Part shown: positions 1 to 9,085 of the stretch, piece after piece | How the letters are laid out: each line of letters opens with the position of its first letter | Numbering within the stretch: position 1 is the first letter of the stretch | Assembly (NCBI RefSeq): GCF_000026185.1 | Contig: NC_010694.1 | Coordinates: 434,001-498,000 of the forward strand | Length of the DNA stretch: 64,000 nucleotides | Reading direction: 5' to 3' | Origin: Erwinia tasmaniensis Et1/99 | GTDB taxonomy: Bacteria > Pseudomonadota > Gammaproteobacteria > Enterobacterales > Enterobacteriaceae | Notes under the pieces: model-generated | The model's database searches: none | What the model saw: the letters and a program-made list of their open reading frames with translations, nothing else | Told to the model about the DNA's origin: nothing | Program-made: the position numbers and the translations under genes

Positions 1-160
1 ATTGAGTTTTGGCGATATAAAGTTTTTTTGCCTCACCAAAACGCGATTGTTGTCATACAATTTTAGCTATGACGAGGGCCATTGGTAATAAAAATGGCGT
101 ATAAGCGATGAAACTAGCGATTTTCCTGCAAAAAGACAAGTTTTCACAGGCGTACTCAGT

Positions 161-1261
161 GTGATTATCATTAGATATCTGGTTCGGGAAACGCTCAAAA
201 GCCAGTTGGCTATCCTGTTTATCCTGCTGCTGATCTTCTTTTGCCAGAAGTTAGTCAGGATATTGGGAGCCGCGGTGGATGGCGAGATCCCTACAAATTT
301 AGTTCTGACATTACTCGGCCTTGGCGTGCCGCAAATGGCGCAATTAATCCTGCCATTAAGCCTGTTTTTAGCCATTCTGATGACGCTTGGCCGGCTCTAT
401 GCCGAGAGCGAAATTACGGTCATGCATGCCTGTGGTTTGGGTAAAAGCGTGCTGGTGAAGGCCGCCATGATCCTGATGCTGTTTACCGCGCTGCTGGCGG
501 CGGTCAACGTTGGTTGGCTTGGCCCCTGGTCTTCACGCTATCAGAATGAAGTATTGCAAAACGCGAAGGCGAACCCAGGCGCTGCGGCGCTGGCAGCCGG
601 GCAGTTCCAGCAGTCGGGGGATGGGCAATCGGTGCTGTTTATTGAAAACGTCAAGGGTGACACCTTTAGCAACGTTTTCCTCGCGCAGCTGCGGCCAAAG
701 GGCAACGCCCGTCCTTCCGTCGTGGTTTCCGAACATGGTCATATGGAACAGCGCAGAGACGGTTCGCAGGTGGTGACGCTGGACCAGGGCACGCGCTTTG
801 AGGGCACCGCATTGCTGCGTGACTTCCGCATTACCGATTTTAAAAACTACCAGGCGATTGTTGGTCATCAGGTGGTGACGCTTGACCCGAATGATTCAGA
901 GCAGATGAGCCTTGATACCCTGTGGCATTCCGACAAGCCCGATTTTCGTAGCGAGCTGCACTGGCGTTTGACGCTGGTATTTTCGGTATTGATTATGGCG
1001 CTGATGGTGGTGCCGCTTAGCGTGGTGAATCCACGCCAGGGCCGCGTGCTGTCGATGCTCCCCGCCATGCTGCTGTATCTGGTGTTCTTCCTGCTGCAAA
1101 GTTCACTGCGCTCCAGCGGCGACAAGGGTCGCGTCGACCCGGCTATTGCGATGTGGACAGTTAACGTTGTTTATTTGGCGCTGGCCGTGCTGCTGAATGC
1201 GTGGGATACGGTGCCGATGCGCCGTCTGCGCGCTCGCTTTACCCGCGGAGGATCGGTCTGA
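161..1261 (+). CDS. lptF: LPS export ABC transporter permease LptF
   Basis: LptF is one of the two inner-membrane permeases of the LptB2FG transporter, which extracts lipopolysaccharide from the inner membrane and pushes it onto the LptC-LptA bridge. The 366-residue protein has the family's usual length. It has an N-terminal hydrophobic pair of helices (from about residue 14), a large periplasmic domain in the middle, and C-terminal membrane helices around the conserved VVPLSVVNPRQGR stretch. The start is GTG (GTG-ATT-ATC-ATT). Its stop codon overlaps the lptG ATG as TGATG, so the two subunits are translationally coupled. The 160 bases upstream contain no gene. Confidence 0.96.
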   Translation: MIIIRYLVRETLKSQLAILFILLLIFFCQKLVRILGAAVDGEIPTNLVLTLLGLGVPQMAQLILPLSLFLAILMTLGRLYAESEITVMHACGLGKSVLVKAAMILMLFTALLAAVNVGWLGPWSSRYQNEVLQNAKANPGAAALAAGQFQQSGDGQSVLFIENVKGDTFSNVFLAQLRPKGNARPSVVVSEHGHMEQRRDGSQVVTLDQGTRFEGTALLRDFRITDFKNYQAIVGHQVVTLDPNDSEQMSLDTLWHSDKPDFRSELHWRLTLVFSVLIMALMVVPLSVVNPRQGRVLSMLPAMLLYLVFFLLQSSLRSSGDKGRVDPAIAMWTVNVVYLALAVLLNAWDTVPMRRLRARFTRGGSV

Positions 1262-2337
1262 TGTTTGGCGTTCTTGACAGATATATCGGTAAAACGATTT
1301 TCAACACCATCATGGCAACGCTGTTTATGCTGGTGTCACTCTCCGGGATCATTAAGTTTGTCGATCAGCTGCGCAAAACCGGGCAGGGTGAATACACCGT
1401 ACTGGGCGCCGGGCTGTACACGCTGCTCAGCGTGCCGAAAGATATCGAGATCTTCTTCCCGATGGCGGCGCTGCTCGGCGCGCTGCTCGGGCTGGGTGCG
1501 CTGGCGCAGCGCAGCGAGCTGGTGGTGATGCAGGCTTCCGGCTTTACCCGTATGCAGATTGCGGCATCGGTGATGAAAACCGCTATTCCACTGGTGCTGC
1601 TGACGATGGCCATCGGTGAATTTGTTGCCCCACAAGGGGAGCAAATGGCGCGTAACTTCCGCGCGCAGCAGCTGGTGGGCGGTTCGCTGCTCTCCACCCA
1701 GAGCGGGCTGTGGGCAAAAGATGGCGATAACTTCGTCTTTATCGAACGTATACGCGACGACAGCCAGCTTTCGGGTATCAGCATCTACAGTTTCGACCAC
1801 GACCGCCGCCTTCAGACGGTGCGTTATGCCGCCTCGGCGAAATACAACGCGGATAAAAAACTGTGGGAGCTGGCGCAGGTCGATCAGTCCGATCTGACCG
1901 ACGCGCAGCAGATTAAAGGCAGCCAGACGTTGAGCGGCGAGTGGAAAACCACGTTGACGCCGGACAAGCTGGGCGTGGTCGCACTCGACCCTGGGGCGTT
2001 ATCCATCAGCGGCCTGTACAGCTATTCGAAATATTTGCAGCAGAGCGGCCAGATGGCAGGGCGCTATCAGCTCAATATGTGGAGCAAAATCTTCCAGCCG
2101 CTGTCGGTGGCGGTAATGATGCTGATGGCGCTGTCGTTTATTTTTGGGCCGTTGCGCAGCGTGTCGATGGGGATGCGTGTGATCACCGGTATCAGCTTTG
2201 GCTTCCTGTTCTACGTGCTGGATCAGATTTTCGGCCCGCTAAGCCTGGTCTACAATATTCCACCTGTCCTCGGCGCGTTGCTGCCCAGCGCGGCGTTTTT
2301 CGTGCTTAGCGTGGCGATGCTGATTAAACGGCGGTAG
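1261..2337 (+). CDS. lptG: LPS export ABC transporter permease LptG
   Basis: Partner permease of LptF in the LptB2FG lipopolysaccharide exporter. The 358-residue product begins MFGVLDRYIGKTI, with transmembrane helices at the N-terminus, a periplasmic beta-jellyroll middle section and C-terminal helices (GPLRSVSMGMRV region). I chose ATG 1261 because it overlaps the lptF stop and begins with the family's conserved cytoplasmic start; an in-frame ATG 20 codons upstream lies inside lptF. The order lptF-lptG followed by yjgR and leuX matches the E. coli chromosome. Confidence 0.96.
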   Translation: MFGVLDRYIGKTIFNTIMATLFMLVSLSGIIKFVDQLRKTGQGEYTVLGAGLYTLLSVPKDIEIFFPMAALLGALLGLGALAQRSELVVMQASGFTRMQIAASVMKTAIPLVLLTMAIGEFVAPQGEQMARNFRAQQLVGGSLLSTQSGLWAKDGDNFVFIERIRDDSQLSGISIYSFDHDRRLQTVRYAASAKYNADKKLWELAQVDQSDLTDAQQIKGSQTLSGEWKTTLTPDKLGVVALDPGALSISGLYSYSKYLQQSGQMAGRYQLNMWSKIFQPLSVAVMMLMALSFIFGPLRSVSMGMRVITGISFGFLFYVLDQIFGPLSLVYNIPPVLGALLPSAAFFVLSVAMLIKRR

Positions 2338-2383
2338 CTCTTCTGGGGTTATTTGGTGACCCGGTTGAGATTCGTCACATTGC

Positions 2384-2740
2384 GGTCAAGGTCAACAGCC
2401 CGGTGAAGTTCAGGTCAACTTCAAGTTCAAGGGCGTTCCGGCCGCCTTGCAGGCGGTCGGGAAGGGGTTTGCAGTCGCCCACCCCCCTTCACCCCGGGCT
2501 TGCGGCTGGCGCAGCGCCCACTGCGTGGGTGCCCTCAGCCCGCCTGCTTTCCGGCCGCACCGGACGTGAATCGACATCCTGTCTCAGCACGCCCTTTCGC
2601 CGACGTCCTGTCGGCTCATGCTGGAAATCAGCCGGGCTTCGGCGCGGCTTAACGCCGCCTGAAGGTCAAAGGCCAAGTCAAAGGTCAAGTCCAGGTCAAG
2701 GTCAAGTTCCAGGGCGTTCCGGCCGCCTGCTTTCCGGGCC
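2384..2740. repeat. GGTCAA-rich intergenic repeat patch
   Basis: About 350 bases downstream of lptG contain many copies of the hexamer GGTCAA (for example 2384, 2390, 2664, 2683, 2694, 2700). A 35-base unit occurs twice (2412-2446 and 2693-2727) with about three mismatches and ends in the shared GGGCGTTCCGGCCGCC. A shorter CGCCTGCTTTCCGG block also recurs near 2541 and 2725. No convincing coding sequence is present; the leucine/aspartate-rich reading on the minus strand is only the translation of the repeat. The patch looks like a dispersed intergenic repeat family rather than a gene. Confidence 0.6.
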
Positions 2741-2755
2741 ACCTTAGGGCTTCTA

Positions 2756-3031
2756 TTATCTGTCCTCACGGGTGTGCCACAGGCGCAGCATGTAGATAGT
2801 CGATTCGACTATCTCATAACGCATCTCGTAATGGCCGACATGGATCCTGCGTACATCTCTGGGGGCAAACTCTTCGAGTCGCTCACCAATGCGCGGGTTG
2901 GACAGCAGCGTGGTAGGTGCGGTGGTGAGTTGCTGCACTGTTCTTGCGGCGGCAGGTTGATTCACCGAGGCCAGAAACTCGTATAGTCGGCTAATGTCGG
3001 AAAGCGCCTTGCTTGTCCACTTAAATTCCAT
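2756..3031 (-). CDS. RelE/ParE-family toxin
   Basis: A 91-residue toxin of the RelE/ParE superfamily (MEFKWTSKALSDISRLYEFL...), with the family's typical alpha-alpha-beta start and the ending Y-x-x-R-L-W-H-T-R-E-D-R. ParE relatives poison DNA gyrase and RelE relatives cleave mRNA on the ribosome. The VxRIHVGHYEMRYEI core favours ParE-like but does not decide the target. Its ATG overlaps the antitoxin's TGA by one base, giving the usual antitoxin-first, coupled order. It sits between the lptG repeat patch and yjiN, a small cassette within otherwise core genes. Confidence 0.85.
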   Translation of the reverse strand: MEFKWTSKALSDISRLYEFLASVNQPAAARTVQQLTTAPTTLLSNPRIGERLEEFAPRDVRRIHVGHYEMRYEIVESTIYMLRLWHTREDR

Positions 3032-3303
3032 CAGCGCGGCACGGGCAACGGAGTGTCGGTGCTAAGACTCTCAGCCCAGGCCTGGACGGCTTGGTGGTCA
3101 ATAACGCGTCCTGCGTCAACATCATCCAGGGCCTCACGGGTCAGGCGACTACGCTCTTCTTCCTGGTCTATCCAGGCAGAGAGAGCTTGCTTGACGATCC
3201 AGTTCTTAGATCGCTCCAGACGCTCAGCCATCAAATCGACTTTTTCCGCCAGTTGCACCGGAACGTGAGCTGTGACGGATCGGGTTTTTGCGGAGGTTGT
3301 CAT
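3031..3303 (-). CDS. Ribbon-helix-helix antitoxin (CopG/StbD type)
   Basis: A 90-residue antitoxin. The N-terminal part (about residues 8-45: TRSVTAHVPVQLAEKVDLMAERL then W-I-V-K-Q-A-L) is a ribbon-helix-helix DNA-binding domain, and the acidic C-terminus would wrap the toxin. I chose ATG 3303 because AGGA lies about ten bases upstream; an in-frame ATG six codons earlier lacks a ribosome-binding site. It should repress its own operon; the upstream DNA (3305-3360) is AT-rich with short inverted TAAT/ATTA motifs that could be operators. Confidence 0.85.
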   Translation of the reverse strand: MTTSAKTRSVTAHVPVQLAEKVDLMAERLERSKNWIVKQALSAWIDQEEERSRLTREALDDVDAGRVIDHQAVQAWAESLSTDTPLPVPR

Positions 3304-3453
3304 GTGTGGATAATCCTGCATAATTGTGATTAATAATAAATCATAATGAATAATACTACGGCGTCAAGTGTCCCGTCAGATTGGGCTATACATTAACCTG
3401 ATGTCAGGGCGCTTCTTGGCAATCCGTCAGGTTAGAGACTTAAATGTATATTG

Positions 3454-3482
3454 TTGACACTTGATATTAGCGGTCATAGATT
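3454..3482 (+). promoter_or_regulatory. Predicted sigma70 promoter for the small membrane ORF
   Basis: TTGACA at 3454-3459 and TAGATT at 3477-3482 are separated by 17 bases, a near-consensus sigma70 promoter. It would start transcription near 3490, about 70 bases before the ORF at 3562. It was identified by eye only. Confidence 0.5.
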
Positions 3483-3561
3483 TCAGCCAATTACACAATT
3501 TGACTTATACACTGGCAGCACCATTTTCGTGCCCAAAATTTCAAAAAACTAAGGATTGTTT

Positions 3562-3711
3562 ATGTGGTGGCTAATCGTAGTCGCAGTCATAGCCATATTC
3601 TTGGTCGTAGTCCGTTGGGGGAGAGTGATGTCCGCTTCATTGGGCGAAATATTGGTGTCGCACTGTTTTCAGGAAAAAGATCAAAAGGATAAATCGGTTT
3701 TAGCGCTTTAG
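3562..3711 (+). CDS. Small single-pass membrane protein
   Basis: A 49-codon ORF preceded by AAGGA six bases before the ATG and by a good sigma70 promoter at 3454-3482. The product starts MWWLIVVAVIAIFLVVVRWG, a single hydrophobic helix (residues 2-17) followed by basic residues. A short polar tail ends in a lysine/aspartate-rich stretch. I do not recognise the family. The combination of promoter, ribosome-binding site and a clean transmembrane helix argues for a real small protein. It lies between the antitoxin promoter and the convergent yjiN gene. Confidence 0.55.
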   Translation: MWWLIVVAVIAIFLVVVRWGRVMSASLGEILVSHCFQEKDQKDKSVLAL

Positions 3712-3740
3712 CGCGTGCAGAGAAACAGCCTGCCAGCCGA

Positions 3741-5018
3741 TTACAGCACCAGCGGCAACAGCGACAGCAGGTAGAGAATCAACCCGATTGTTGCCCCCAC
3801 CAGCGTGCCGCTGATGCGGATATACTGCAATTCCTTGCCGATATTCAGCTCGATCTGACGTGACATCTCTTTGGCGTCCCAGCTTTTCACCGTGTGCCTG
3901 ATATGGTCGCTAAGAAATGCTGAGAATTCAGGCGCGACGCTGCTCGCGGCCTCTTCCATATGCTGATTCAGTGAGGCGCGCAGCGACTCATCCTGTAACA
4001 GCGTATCGCCAAACCACTGACCGGCGGCGCTGACCTTCGCATGCAGCAGCGAGTCCTCGCGGTTAAGATCCTCTTTCAGCCAGCCGCGCAGATCGCCCCA
4101 AAGCTGGCTGATATAACCGTTCAGCGCCTCATCCTGCTTGAGATACGTTTTGATCTCTTCGGCTTTCGTCTGCATCTCCGGGTCGTTACGCAGCCGTTCG
4201 ATCAATCGCTGCACCGCACGATTAAATCCCTGGCGCAGCTGGTGGCCGCTATCATTTTCGATATCGTTCAGGATTGACTGCACCGCATCCGCCGCCAGCG
4301 CGGCGCTTTTCTCGCCCAGCCACTCGGTAGGCAGCATTTTTTCTTTCAGGGGATGTTCACGCTTCAGCCAGCGTACCACCTGATGCGCGATAAACTCATG
4401 GGTGGCCGGCTTATTGACCAGCTGTAGCACCTGAGCCAGCGCATCGTCCAGCAGCTGCTGATGGCGGTTATTTTTCGTCAGGCTCTCGAGGATCACCGCC
4501 ATCGACTGGCTGAGATCGACCTTATCGATCGCCCGGTGGATGGCCCGCCGCATCAGGCTCTGAATACGCTGGTCGTCAGCAAGATCAAGAAAACCACGCA
4601 TCATCTTCAGCAGATAGCCGCTCAGGCGGGCGGCATTTTCCGGAGCGCTCAGCCAGCGGGCAATAAGCTGCGCCGGATCGTGACGGCGGATCAGTGCCAG
4701 CAGCGACTCGCCGTTGAGGAACTTATCCTGCACGAACAGCGCGAGGTTGTCGGCGATCTTCTCCTGATTCTTCGAGATAATCGCCGTATGACGCGCCGCC
4801 AGCGGGATCGGCACATGGCGAAACAGCGCGCTGACGGCGAACCAGTCGGCTAAGGCCCCGACCATCGACGCTTCCGCCACCGCCTTCAGCCCGGAAATCC
4901 ACAGGTTCGGCGCTGCATAGACCGGCCAGAGCACGGTGAAGATAAATAGCAGCGCTGCCAGCATCAGTAACAGCAACGGCAGGCGCTTTGCCCGCCGCAG
5001 TTCAGTTTCTTGATCCAT
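3741..5018 (-). CDS. yjiN: DUF445 family inner-membrane protein YjiN
   Basis: A 425-residue DUF445 protein, about the length of E. coli YjiN. It starts [25 protein letters not shown], with a basic N-terminus followed by a transmembrane segment. The [25 protein letters not shown] block is characteristic of DUF445, and a C-terminal hydrophobic helix ends the protein. Its biochemical function is unknown. A longer in-frame start exists inside yjgR, but ATG 5018 follows the yjgR stop by one base, as expected for an operon yjgR-yjiN. The gene is convergent with the small membrane ORF. Confidence 0.9.
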   Translation of the reverse strand: MDQETELRRAKRLPLLLLMLAALLFIFTVLWPVYAAPNLWISGLKAVAEASMVGALADWFAVSALFRHVPIPLAARHTAIISKNQEKIADNLALFVQDKFLNGESLLALIRRHDPAQLIARWLSAPENAARLSGYLLKMMRGFLDLADDQRIQSLMRRAIHRAIDKVDLSQSMAVILESLTKNNRHQQLLDDALAQVLQLVNKPATHEFIAHQVVRWLKREHPLKEKMLPTEWLGEKSAALAADAVQSILNDIENDSGHQLRQGFNRAVQRLIERLRNDPEMQTKAEEIKTYLKQDEALNGYISQLWGDLRGWLKEDLNREDSLLHAKVSAAGQWFGDTLLQDESLRASLNQHMEEAASSVAPEFSAFLSDHIRHTVKSWDAKEMSRQIELNIGKELQYIRISGTLVGATIGLILYLLSLLPLVL

Positions 5019-5019
5019 A

Positions 5020-6525
5020 TTACTTCTTACGACCGCCCATAATACTGCCCAGCACACCACGAATAATTTGCTGGCCGATCTGTCTGGCGGCACTTTTCGC
5101 CACGTTTTGTACCACGCCGTCGCGCTTGCCACCGCGTGGCCCGGTGCTGCCAAAAAGGATATCCTTCAGGCCGCCGAGAATTCCGCTATCCAGCGCCGCA
5201 TCGCCTTTTGCTGCCGGAGCCTCTGCCTGTTCGCTGGCGGCCTGTACGCCCTGCTGCAACAGTTCGTAAGCCGACTCGCGGTCAGCCGCCTCCTCGTATT
5301 TTCCCGACAGCGGCGAGTGATTGATCAGCCCGTTGCGCTCGTCATCGCTGACCGGCCCCATACGCGAACCGGGGGCAATAACCGAGGCGCGCTGCACCAT
5401 CGATGGACTGCCCTTTTCATCCAGGAACGACACCAGCGCTTCGCCGGTCCCCAGCTCCTGAATGGCGCTGACGGTATCAAACGCCGGGTTGGCGCGCATG
5501 GTCTGCGCTGCCACTTTCACCGCCTTTTGATCCTTCGGCGTAAAGGCGCGTAGCGCATGCTGCACGCGGTTGCCGAGCTGGCCGAGCACCGCGTCCGGGA
5601 TATCCGCCGGGTTCTGCGAGACAAAATAAACGCCGACACCTTTTGAACGGATCAGGCGGATCACCTGTTCTATCTTATCCAGCAGCACCGCCGGGGCATC
5701 CGCAAACAGCAAATGCGCCTCATCAAAGAAGAACACCAGCTTTGGCTTATCCAAATCGCCCGCTTCCGGCAGCTGCTCGTACAGTTCGGACAGCAGCCAC
5801 AACAGGCTGGTGGCGTACAGCTTTGGCATTTGATACAGCTTTTCGGCGGCAAGGATATTGATAACTCCTTTGCCGTTGGCATCGGTGCGCATCCAGTCTT
5901 TGATATCCAGCATCGGCTCACCAAAGAAGTACTCGGCTCCCTGCTGTTCCAGCGCCAGCAGGCCGCGCTGAATGGCCCCCACCGAGGCGCTGCTGATATT
6001 GCCATACTGGTTCTGGAAGGATTTGGCATTTTCTCCGATGTACTGGGTAGTGGCGCGCAGATCTTTGAAGTCGAGCAGCAGCAGGCCCCGATCGTCCGCC
6101 ACGCGGAAGATGATGTGCAGCACGCCGCTCTGTACCTCATTGAGGTTAAGCAGACGCGCCAGCATCAGCGGCCCGAGGTCGGAAACCATGGCACGCACCG
6201 GATGACCGCGTTCGCCGAAAATATCCCACAGTACTACCGGGTTGGCCTGAACTTTCCAGTCTTTCACGCCGTTCTTAGCCAGCCGGGCGAGCAGCTTTTC
6301 AGACGCCACGCCCTCTTCGGCAATGCCGGTCAGGTCGCCTTTCACATCGGCCATAAACACCGGTACGCCAATGTTGGAAAAACTTTCCGCCAGCTTTTGC
6401 AGCGTCACGGTCTTGCCGGTACCGGTTGCCCCGGTGATCAGCCCGTGGCGGTTGGCCATAGCAGGCAGCAGATGCAGAGAGTGTTCAGGTGTTTGCGCAA
6501 TCAGCAGCGGCTCGGTCATCTTCAC
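5020..6525 (-). CDS. yjgR: DUF853 family ATPase YjgR
   Basis: A 501-residue HerA/FtsK-like P-loop NTPase of the DUF853 family. A Walker A GATGTGKT lies near residue 33 and a Walker B-like [12 protein letters not shown] near residue 270; a glycine/arginine-rich C-terminal tail ([22 protein letters not shown]) is also present. The substrate is unknown; relatives are DNA-pumping or DNA-processing ATPases. It reads into yjiN with a one-base gap. Its position after lptFG and before leuX is the same as in E. coli. Confidence 0.92.
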   Translation of the reverse strand: MKMTEPLLIAQTPEHSLHLLPAMANRHGLITGATGTGKTVTLQKLAESFSNIGVPVFMADVKGDLTGIAEEGVASEKLLARLAKNGVKDWKVQANPVVLWDIFGERGHPVRAMVSDLGPLMLARLLNLNEVQSGVLHIIFRVADDRGLLLLDFKDLRATTQYIGENAKSFQNQYGNISSASVGAIQRGLLALEQQGAEYFFGEPMLDIKDWMRTDANGKGVINILAAEKLYQMPKLYATSLLWLLSELYEQLPEAGDLDKPKLVFFFDEAHLLFADAPAVLLDKIEQVIRLIRSKGVGVYFVSQNPADIPDAVLGQLGNRVQHALRAFTPKDQKAVKVAAQTMRANPAFDTVSAIQELGTGEALVSFLDEKGSPSMVQRASVIAPGSRMGPVSDDERNGLINHSPLSGKYEEAADRESAYELLQQGVQAASEQAEAPAAKGDAALDSGILGGLKDILFGSTGPRGGKRDGVVQNVAKSAARQIGQQIIRGVLGSIMGGRKK

Positions 6526-6616
6526 ATATCCATTTGGTTGCAGGTGGGGTGGGGCATAGTGTAAGCATAGCAGGCAACGTTATCGCTGGCTTCGCCAGGC
6601 TGCGCCTGAAGCGCGA

Positions 6617-6641
6617 TAAAAAAGGCCACACGAGGTGGCCT
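6617..6641 (-). terminator. Rho-independent terminator of yjjA
   Basis: On the minus strand the sequence reads AGGCCACC-TCGT-GTGGCCT followed by a run of T, a stable hairpin with a U-tract. It lies just after the yjjA stop codon and upstream of yjgR. Confidence 0.75.
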
Positions 6642-6686
6642 GGGAAGAAGGCGGGGAGGGGACAGCCTCTCCACCTTTGAGAGACA

Positions 6687-7196
6687 TTAAGAGATAAACT
6701 TCTGGCCCTGCTTCAGCACCAGATCGCAGGCTTTGGTTTTGACCTTCTTGCCCATCTCGCTATCGCCCAGCGACTTCAGGTTAACCTGCTGATTGTTGCC
6801 GGTATTCAGCAGGCCCATCAGACCTTGATTGTAGTCGGTACTTTGCTTCTGTTTTAATGAGTCTGCCAGCCCCAGCTTGCCAAGCAGCTGGTCTTTAACC
6901 GAAGACACGTTGTTGTCGACGATATTATTCTTCATGCAGTATTGCAGCACGCCGGCCGCATTGCTCATGCTGTTAGCGCTGAGTGATTTGTTACCGCCGT
7001 TGAGCAGCCCGGCCAGCGAGGCAAGGGATGCGCCGCCCTGGGTGCCGGTTGCCGAAGTGCCGCTGCCGTTCGCGTTCTGCCCCAGCGCGTTGGCAGCGGA
7101 GCTTAGCTGATCCTGCCAATTTGCGGCGTTGGCGATACCGCTAAAAAGCGCGCCGGACAGGGACAAGGCCAGGATCATCTTGGTTGCTGCTTTCAT
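6687..7196 (-). CDS. yjjA: DUF2501 family exported protein YjjA
   Basis: A 169-residue secreted protein. A signal peptide (MKAATKMILALSLSGALFSGIANA) is followed by a serine/alanine/glycine-rich low-complexity stretch and the DUF2501 C-terminal part (YCMKNNIVDNNVSSVKDQLLGKL, ending QGQKFIS). Function is unknown. The reading frame extends far upstream without stops, but AAGGA lies seven bases before ATG 7196 (four before the adjacent ATG 7199), which sets the true start. In E. coli yjjA is next to opgB; here opgB is 35 kb away on the other side of the accessory region. Confidence 0.85.
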   Translation of the reverse strand: MKAATKMILALSLSGALFSGIANAANWQDQLSSAANALGQNANGSGTSATGTQGGASLASLAGLLNGGNKSLSANSMSNAAGVLQYCMKNNIVDNNVSSVKDQLLGKLGLADSLKQKQSTDYNQGLMGLLNTGNNQQVNLKSLGDSEMGKKVKTKACDLVLKQGQKFIS

Positions 7197-7489
7197 CATT
7201 TTATCCTTGAGTGTGATGTTGCACGCGGCTTCCACTCTGGCACCGCGCCGTTGAATACCTTTTCGGACTGCCGGATAACCGATGAGTTCCCCGTACCACG
7301 GCCAGGCTTCAATTATGGCGTATGGTTTAAGAAAATTCTGCAAAAGAAGTGAATGAAAGTCTTCAACAACGTTGCGGAAAAGGTCGTCAATATTGGAAAT
7401 GATGCCCCTTCGCAAGGTCAATGGCGGTGAGCCATTGCGGCCCTGTGCATGTTTTTTCATCATTCAGTCGGTGCGCGACGCGAATAAGG

Positions 7490-7517
7490 TTGCGTAAACA
7501 GGGGGTAACGGTATAAT
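7490..7517 (+). promoter_or_regulatory. leuX promoter
   Basis: TTGCGT at 7490-7495 and a perfect TATAAT at 7512-7517 with a 16-base spacer lie 29 bases before the mature tRNA 5' end. Confidence 0.7.
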
Positions 7518-7545
7518 CCACAGCGTTTTCCGCATACCCTTCAGT

Positions 7546-7630
7546 GCCGAAGTGGCGAAATCGGTAGACGCAGTTGATTCAAAATCAACCGCCGCAAGGC
7601 GTGCCGGTTCGATTCCGGCCTTCGGCACCA
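7546..7630 (+). tRNA. leuX: tRNA-Leu (anticodon CAA)
   Basis: An 85-base class II tRNA. The acceptor stem is GCCGAAG (7546-7552) paired with CTTCGGC (7620-7626), followed by the discriminator A and an encoded CCA. The anticodon arm is GTTGA-TTCAAAA-TCAAC with anticodon CAA at 7580-7582. The long variable arm is CGCC-GCAA-GGCG and the T arm is GCCGG-TTCGATT-CCGGC. This is leuX, a frequent attachment site for P4-type integrases. An integrase pseudogene begins 200 bases downstream in the same direction, so the tRNA 3' end is the presumed attL. I did not find a second copy of the 3' end (attR) in this window by eye. Confidence 0.97.
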
Positions 7631-7643
7631 TAAGTATGCAAAT

Positions 7644-7667
7644 AGACCTCGATGGAGGTCTTTTTTT
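7644..7667 (+). terminator. Rho-independent terminator of leuX
   Basis: The stem AGACCTC-GATG-GAGGTC is followed by seven T residues, directly after the tRNA. Confidence 0.85.
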
Positions 7668-7831
7668 ATGCCTGAAATCCAGTCCCCGCAAGGCTTTGCC
7701 CCGCTTTTCAGTCAACCGACGTCAATCTGATTCAATCTATATCAAATTACTGATGCGGTTACATCTGCTGCGGGTATATCCCGGTTCGATTATGTTTGTA
7801 CCCACACAGAACCCTTGAAAGGATACTCAAC

Positions 7832-9085
7832 ATGGCTCTGAGTGATGTAAAGGTTCGTTCGGCAAAGCCTGAAGTAAAAGCCTGTAAACTGACTGATGGC
7901 GACGGCATGGTTTTGCTGGCTCACCCTAACGGCTCAAAATATTGGCGGCTTCGTTATCGCTTTGGCGGCAAAGAGAAGATGCTGGCACTGGGAAAATACC
8001 CTGAAGTGTCGTTGGCAGATGCCAGGGCTCGCCGGGATGAAGCCCGTAAGCTGTTAGCAAATGGCGTGGATCCCAGTGAAAACAAGAAAGCCTTTAAGGT
8101 AGAGCAGGAGCAAGAGGCTATAACGTTTGAAATGGTCGCCAGAGACTGGCAAGCCAGTAATCAGAAATGGTCGGCATCGCATAGCGCTCGTGTATTGAAA
8201 AGTCTCGAAGATAATCTCTTTGCTGCTATTGGTAAGCGGAACATTGCTGAATTGAAGACACGTGATCTGCTTGTACCAATCAAGGCTGTCGAGTCATCCG
8301 GGCGACTCGAAGTCGCCGCTCGTTTGCAACAGCGAACTACCGCAATTATGCGCTTTGCTGTGCAGAGCGGATTAATCGACTACAACCCCGCTCAAGAGAT
8401 TGCCGGTGCGGTTGCTACGGCGAAAAGACAGCATCGTGCGGCGTTAGAACTTAGCCGCATTCCTGAATTACTTCATCGTATCGATCACTATTCTGGAAGA
8501 CCATTAACTCGGCTGGCTTTGGAACTCACGCTGTTAGTTTTCATTCGTTCAAGCGAACTGTGTTTTGCGCGCTGGTCAGAAGTGGATTTTGAAACCGCTA
8601 TGTGGACGATTCCGGGAGAGCGTGAACCATCGGAAGGAGTTAAACATTCTCAGCGTGGTTCAAAGATGCGGACGCCTCATCTTGTTCCTTTGTCGCGTCA
8701 AGCTCTCGGCATTTTGGAAAAGATCAAAAGTATGAGCGGAAACCGTGAGCTGATCTTCGTTGGTGATCACGATCCACGTAAACCGATGAGTGAAAACACT
8801 GTCAATAAGGCTTTGCGGGTTATGGGCTACGATACGAAAGTTGAAGTCTGCGGGCATGGTTTTAGGACGATGGCGTGTAGTTGACTTATTGAGTAAGGAT
8901 TTTGGTCGAGGGATGCGGTAGATCGACAGATGCGTCATCAGGAGCGTAACTCTTTGCGTGCGGCTTATATTCATTAGGCGGAACATCTTGGGGAGCGCAG
9001 GTTGATGTTGTAGTGGTGGGCTGATTTTCTAGATGCGAATCGGGATAGAAGAGAAGAACCATTTAATTTTGAAAAAAAAAAATAA
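7832..9085 (+). pseudogene. P4-type tyrosine integrase, C-terminus broken by four stop codons
   Basis: An integrase of the P4/DUF4102 family. The N-terminal arm-binding domain (LTDGDGMVLLAHPNGSKYWR...) is intact. The core-binding domain and much of the catalytic domain (R in LLVFIRSSELCFARW, then HGFR) are also intact. Reading stops at TGA 8882, just after HGFRTMACS. The same frame continues to spell the family C-terminus (DAVDRQMRHQERNS, RAAYIH, AEHLGERR, WWADFLDANRD) up to TAA 9083, interrupted by TAA 8894, TAG 8975 and TAG 9011. The conserved tail with the catalytic tyrosine (AAYIH) is therefore not made. ATG 7832 follows GAAAGGA. The protein probably once integrated this island at leuX. 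Confidence 0.9.

Noticed and set aside
2584..2769. Minus-strand reading with repeated Leu-Asp (LDLDLDLTFDLAF)
   Set aside because: It is the translation of the GGTCAA nucleotide repeats, with no ribosome-binding site or family resemblance.
5019..5153. 45-codon N-terminal extension of YjiN
   Set aside because: It lies inside yjgR on the same strand and does not resemble the family N-terminus; ATG 5018 fits better.
7197..7463. Long N-terminal extension of YjjA
   Set aside because: The signal peptide and ribosome-binding site lie at 7196; the upstream frame is not protein-like.
7464..7715. Minus-strand ORF across leuX
   Set aside because: It overlaps a certain tRNA and its terminator, so it is a chance frame.
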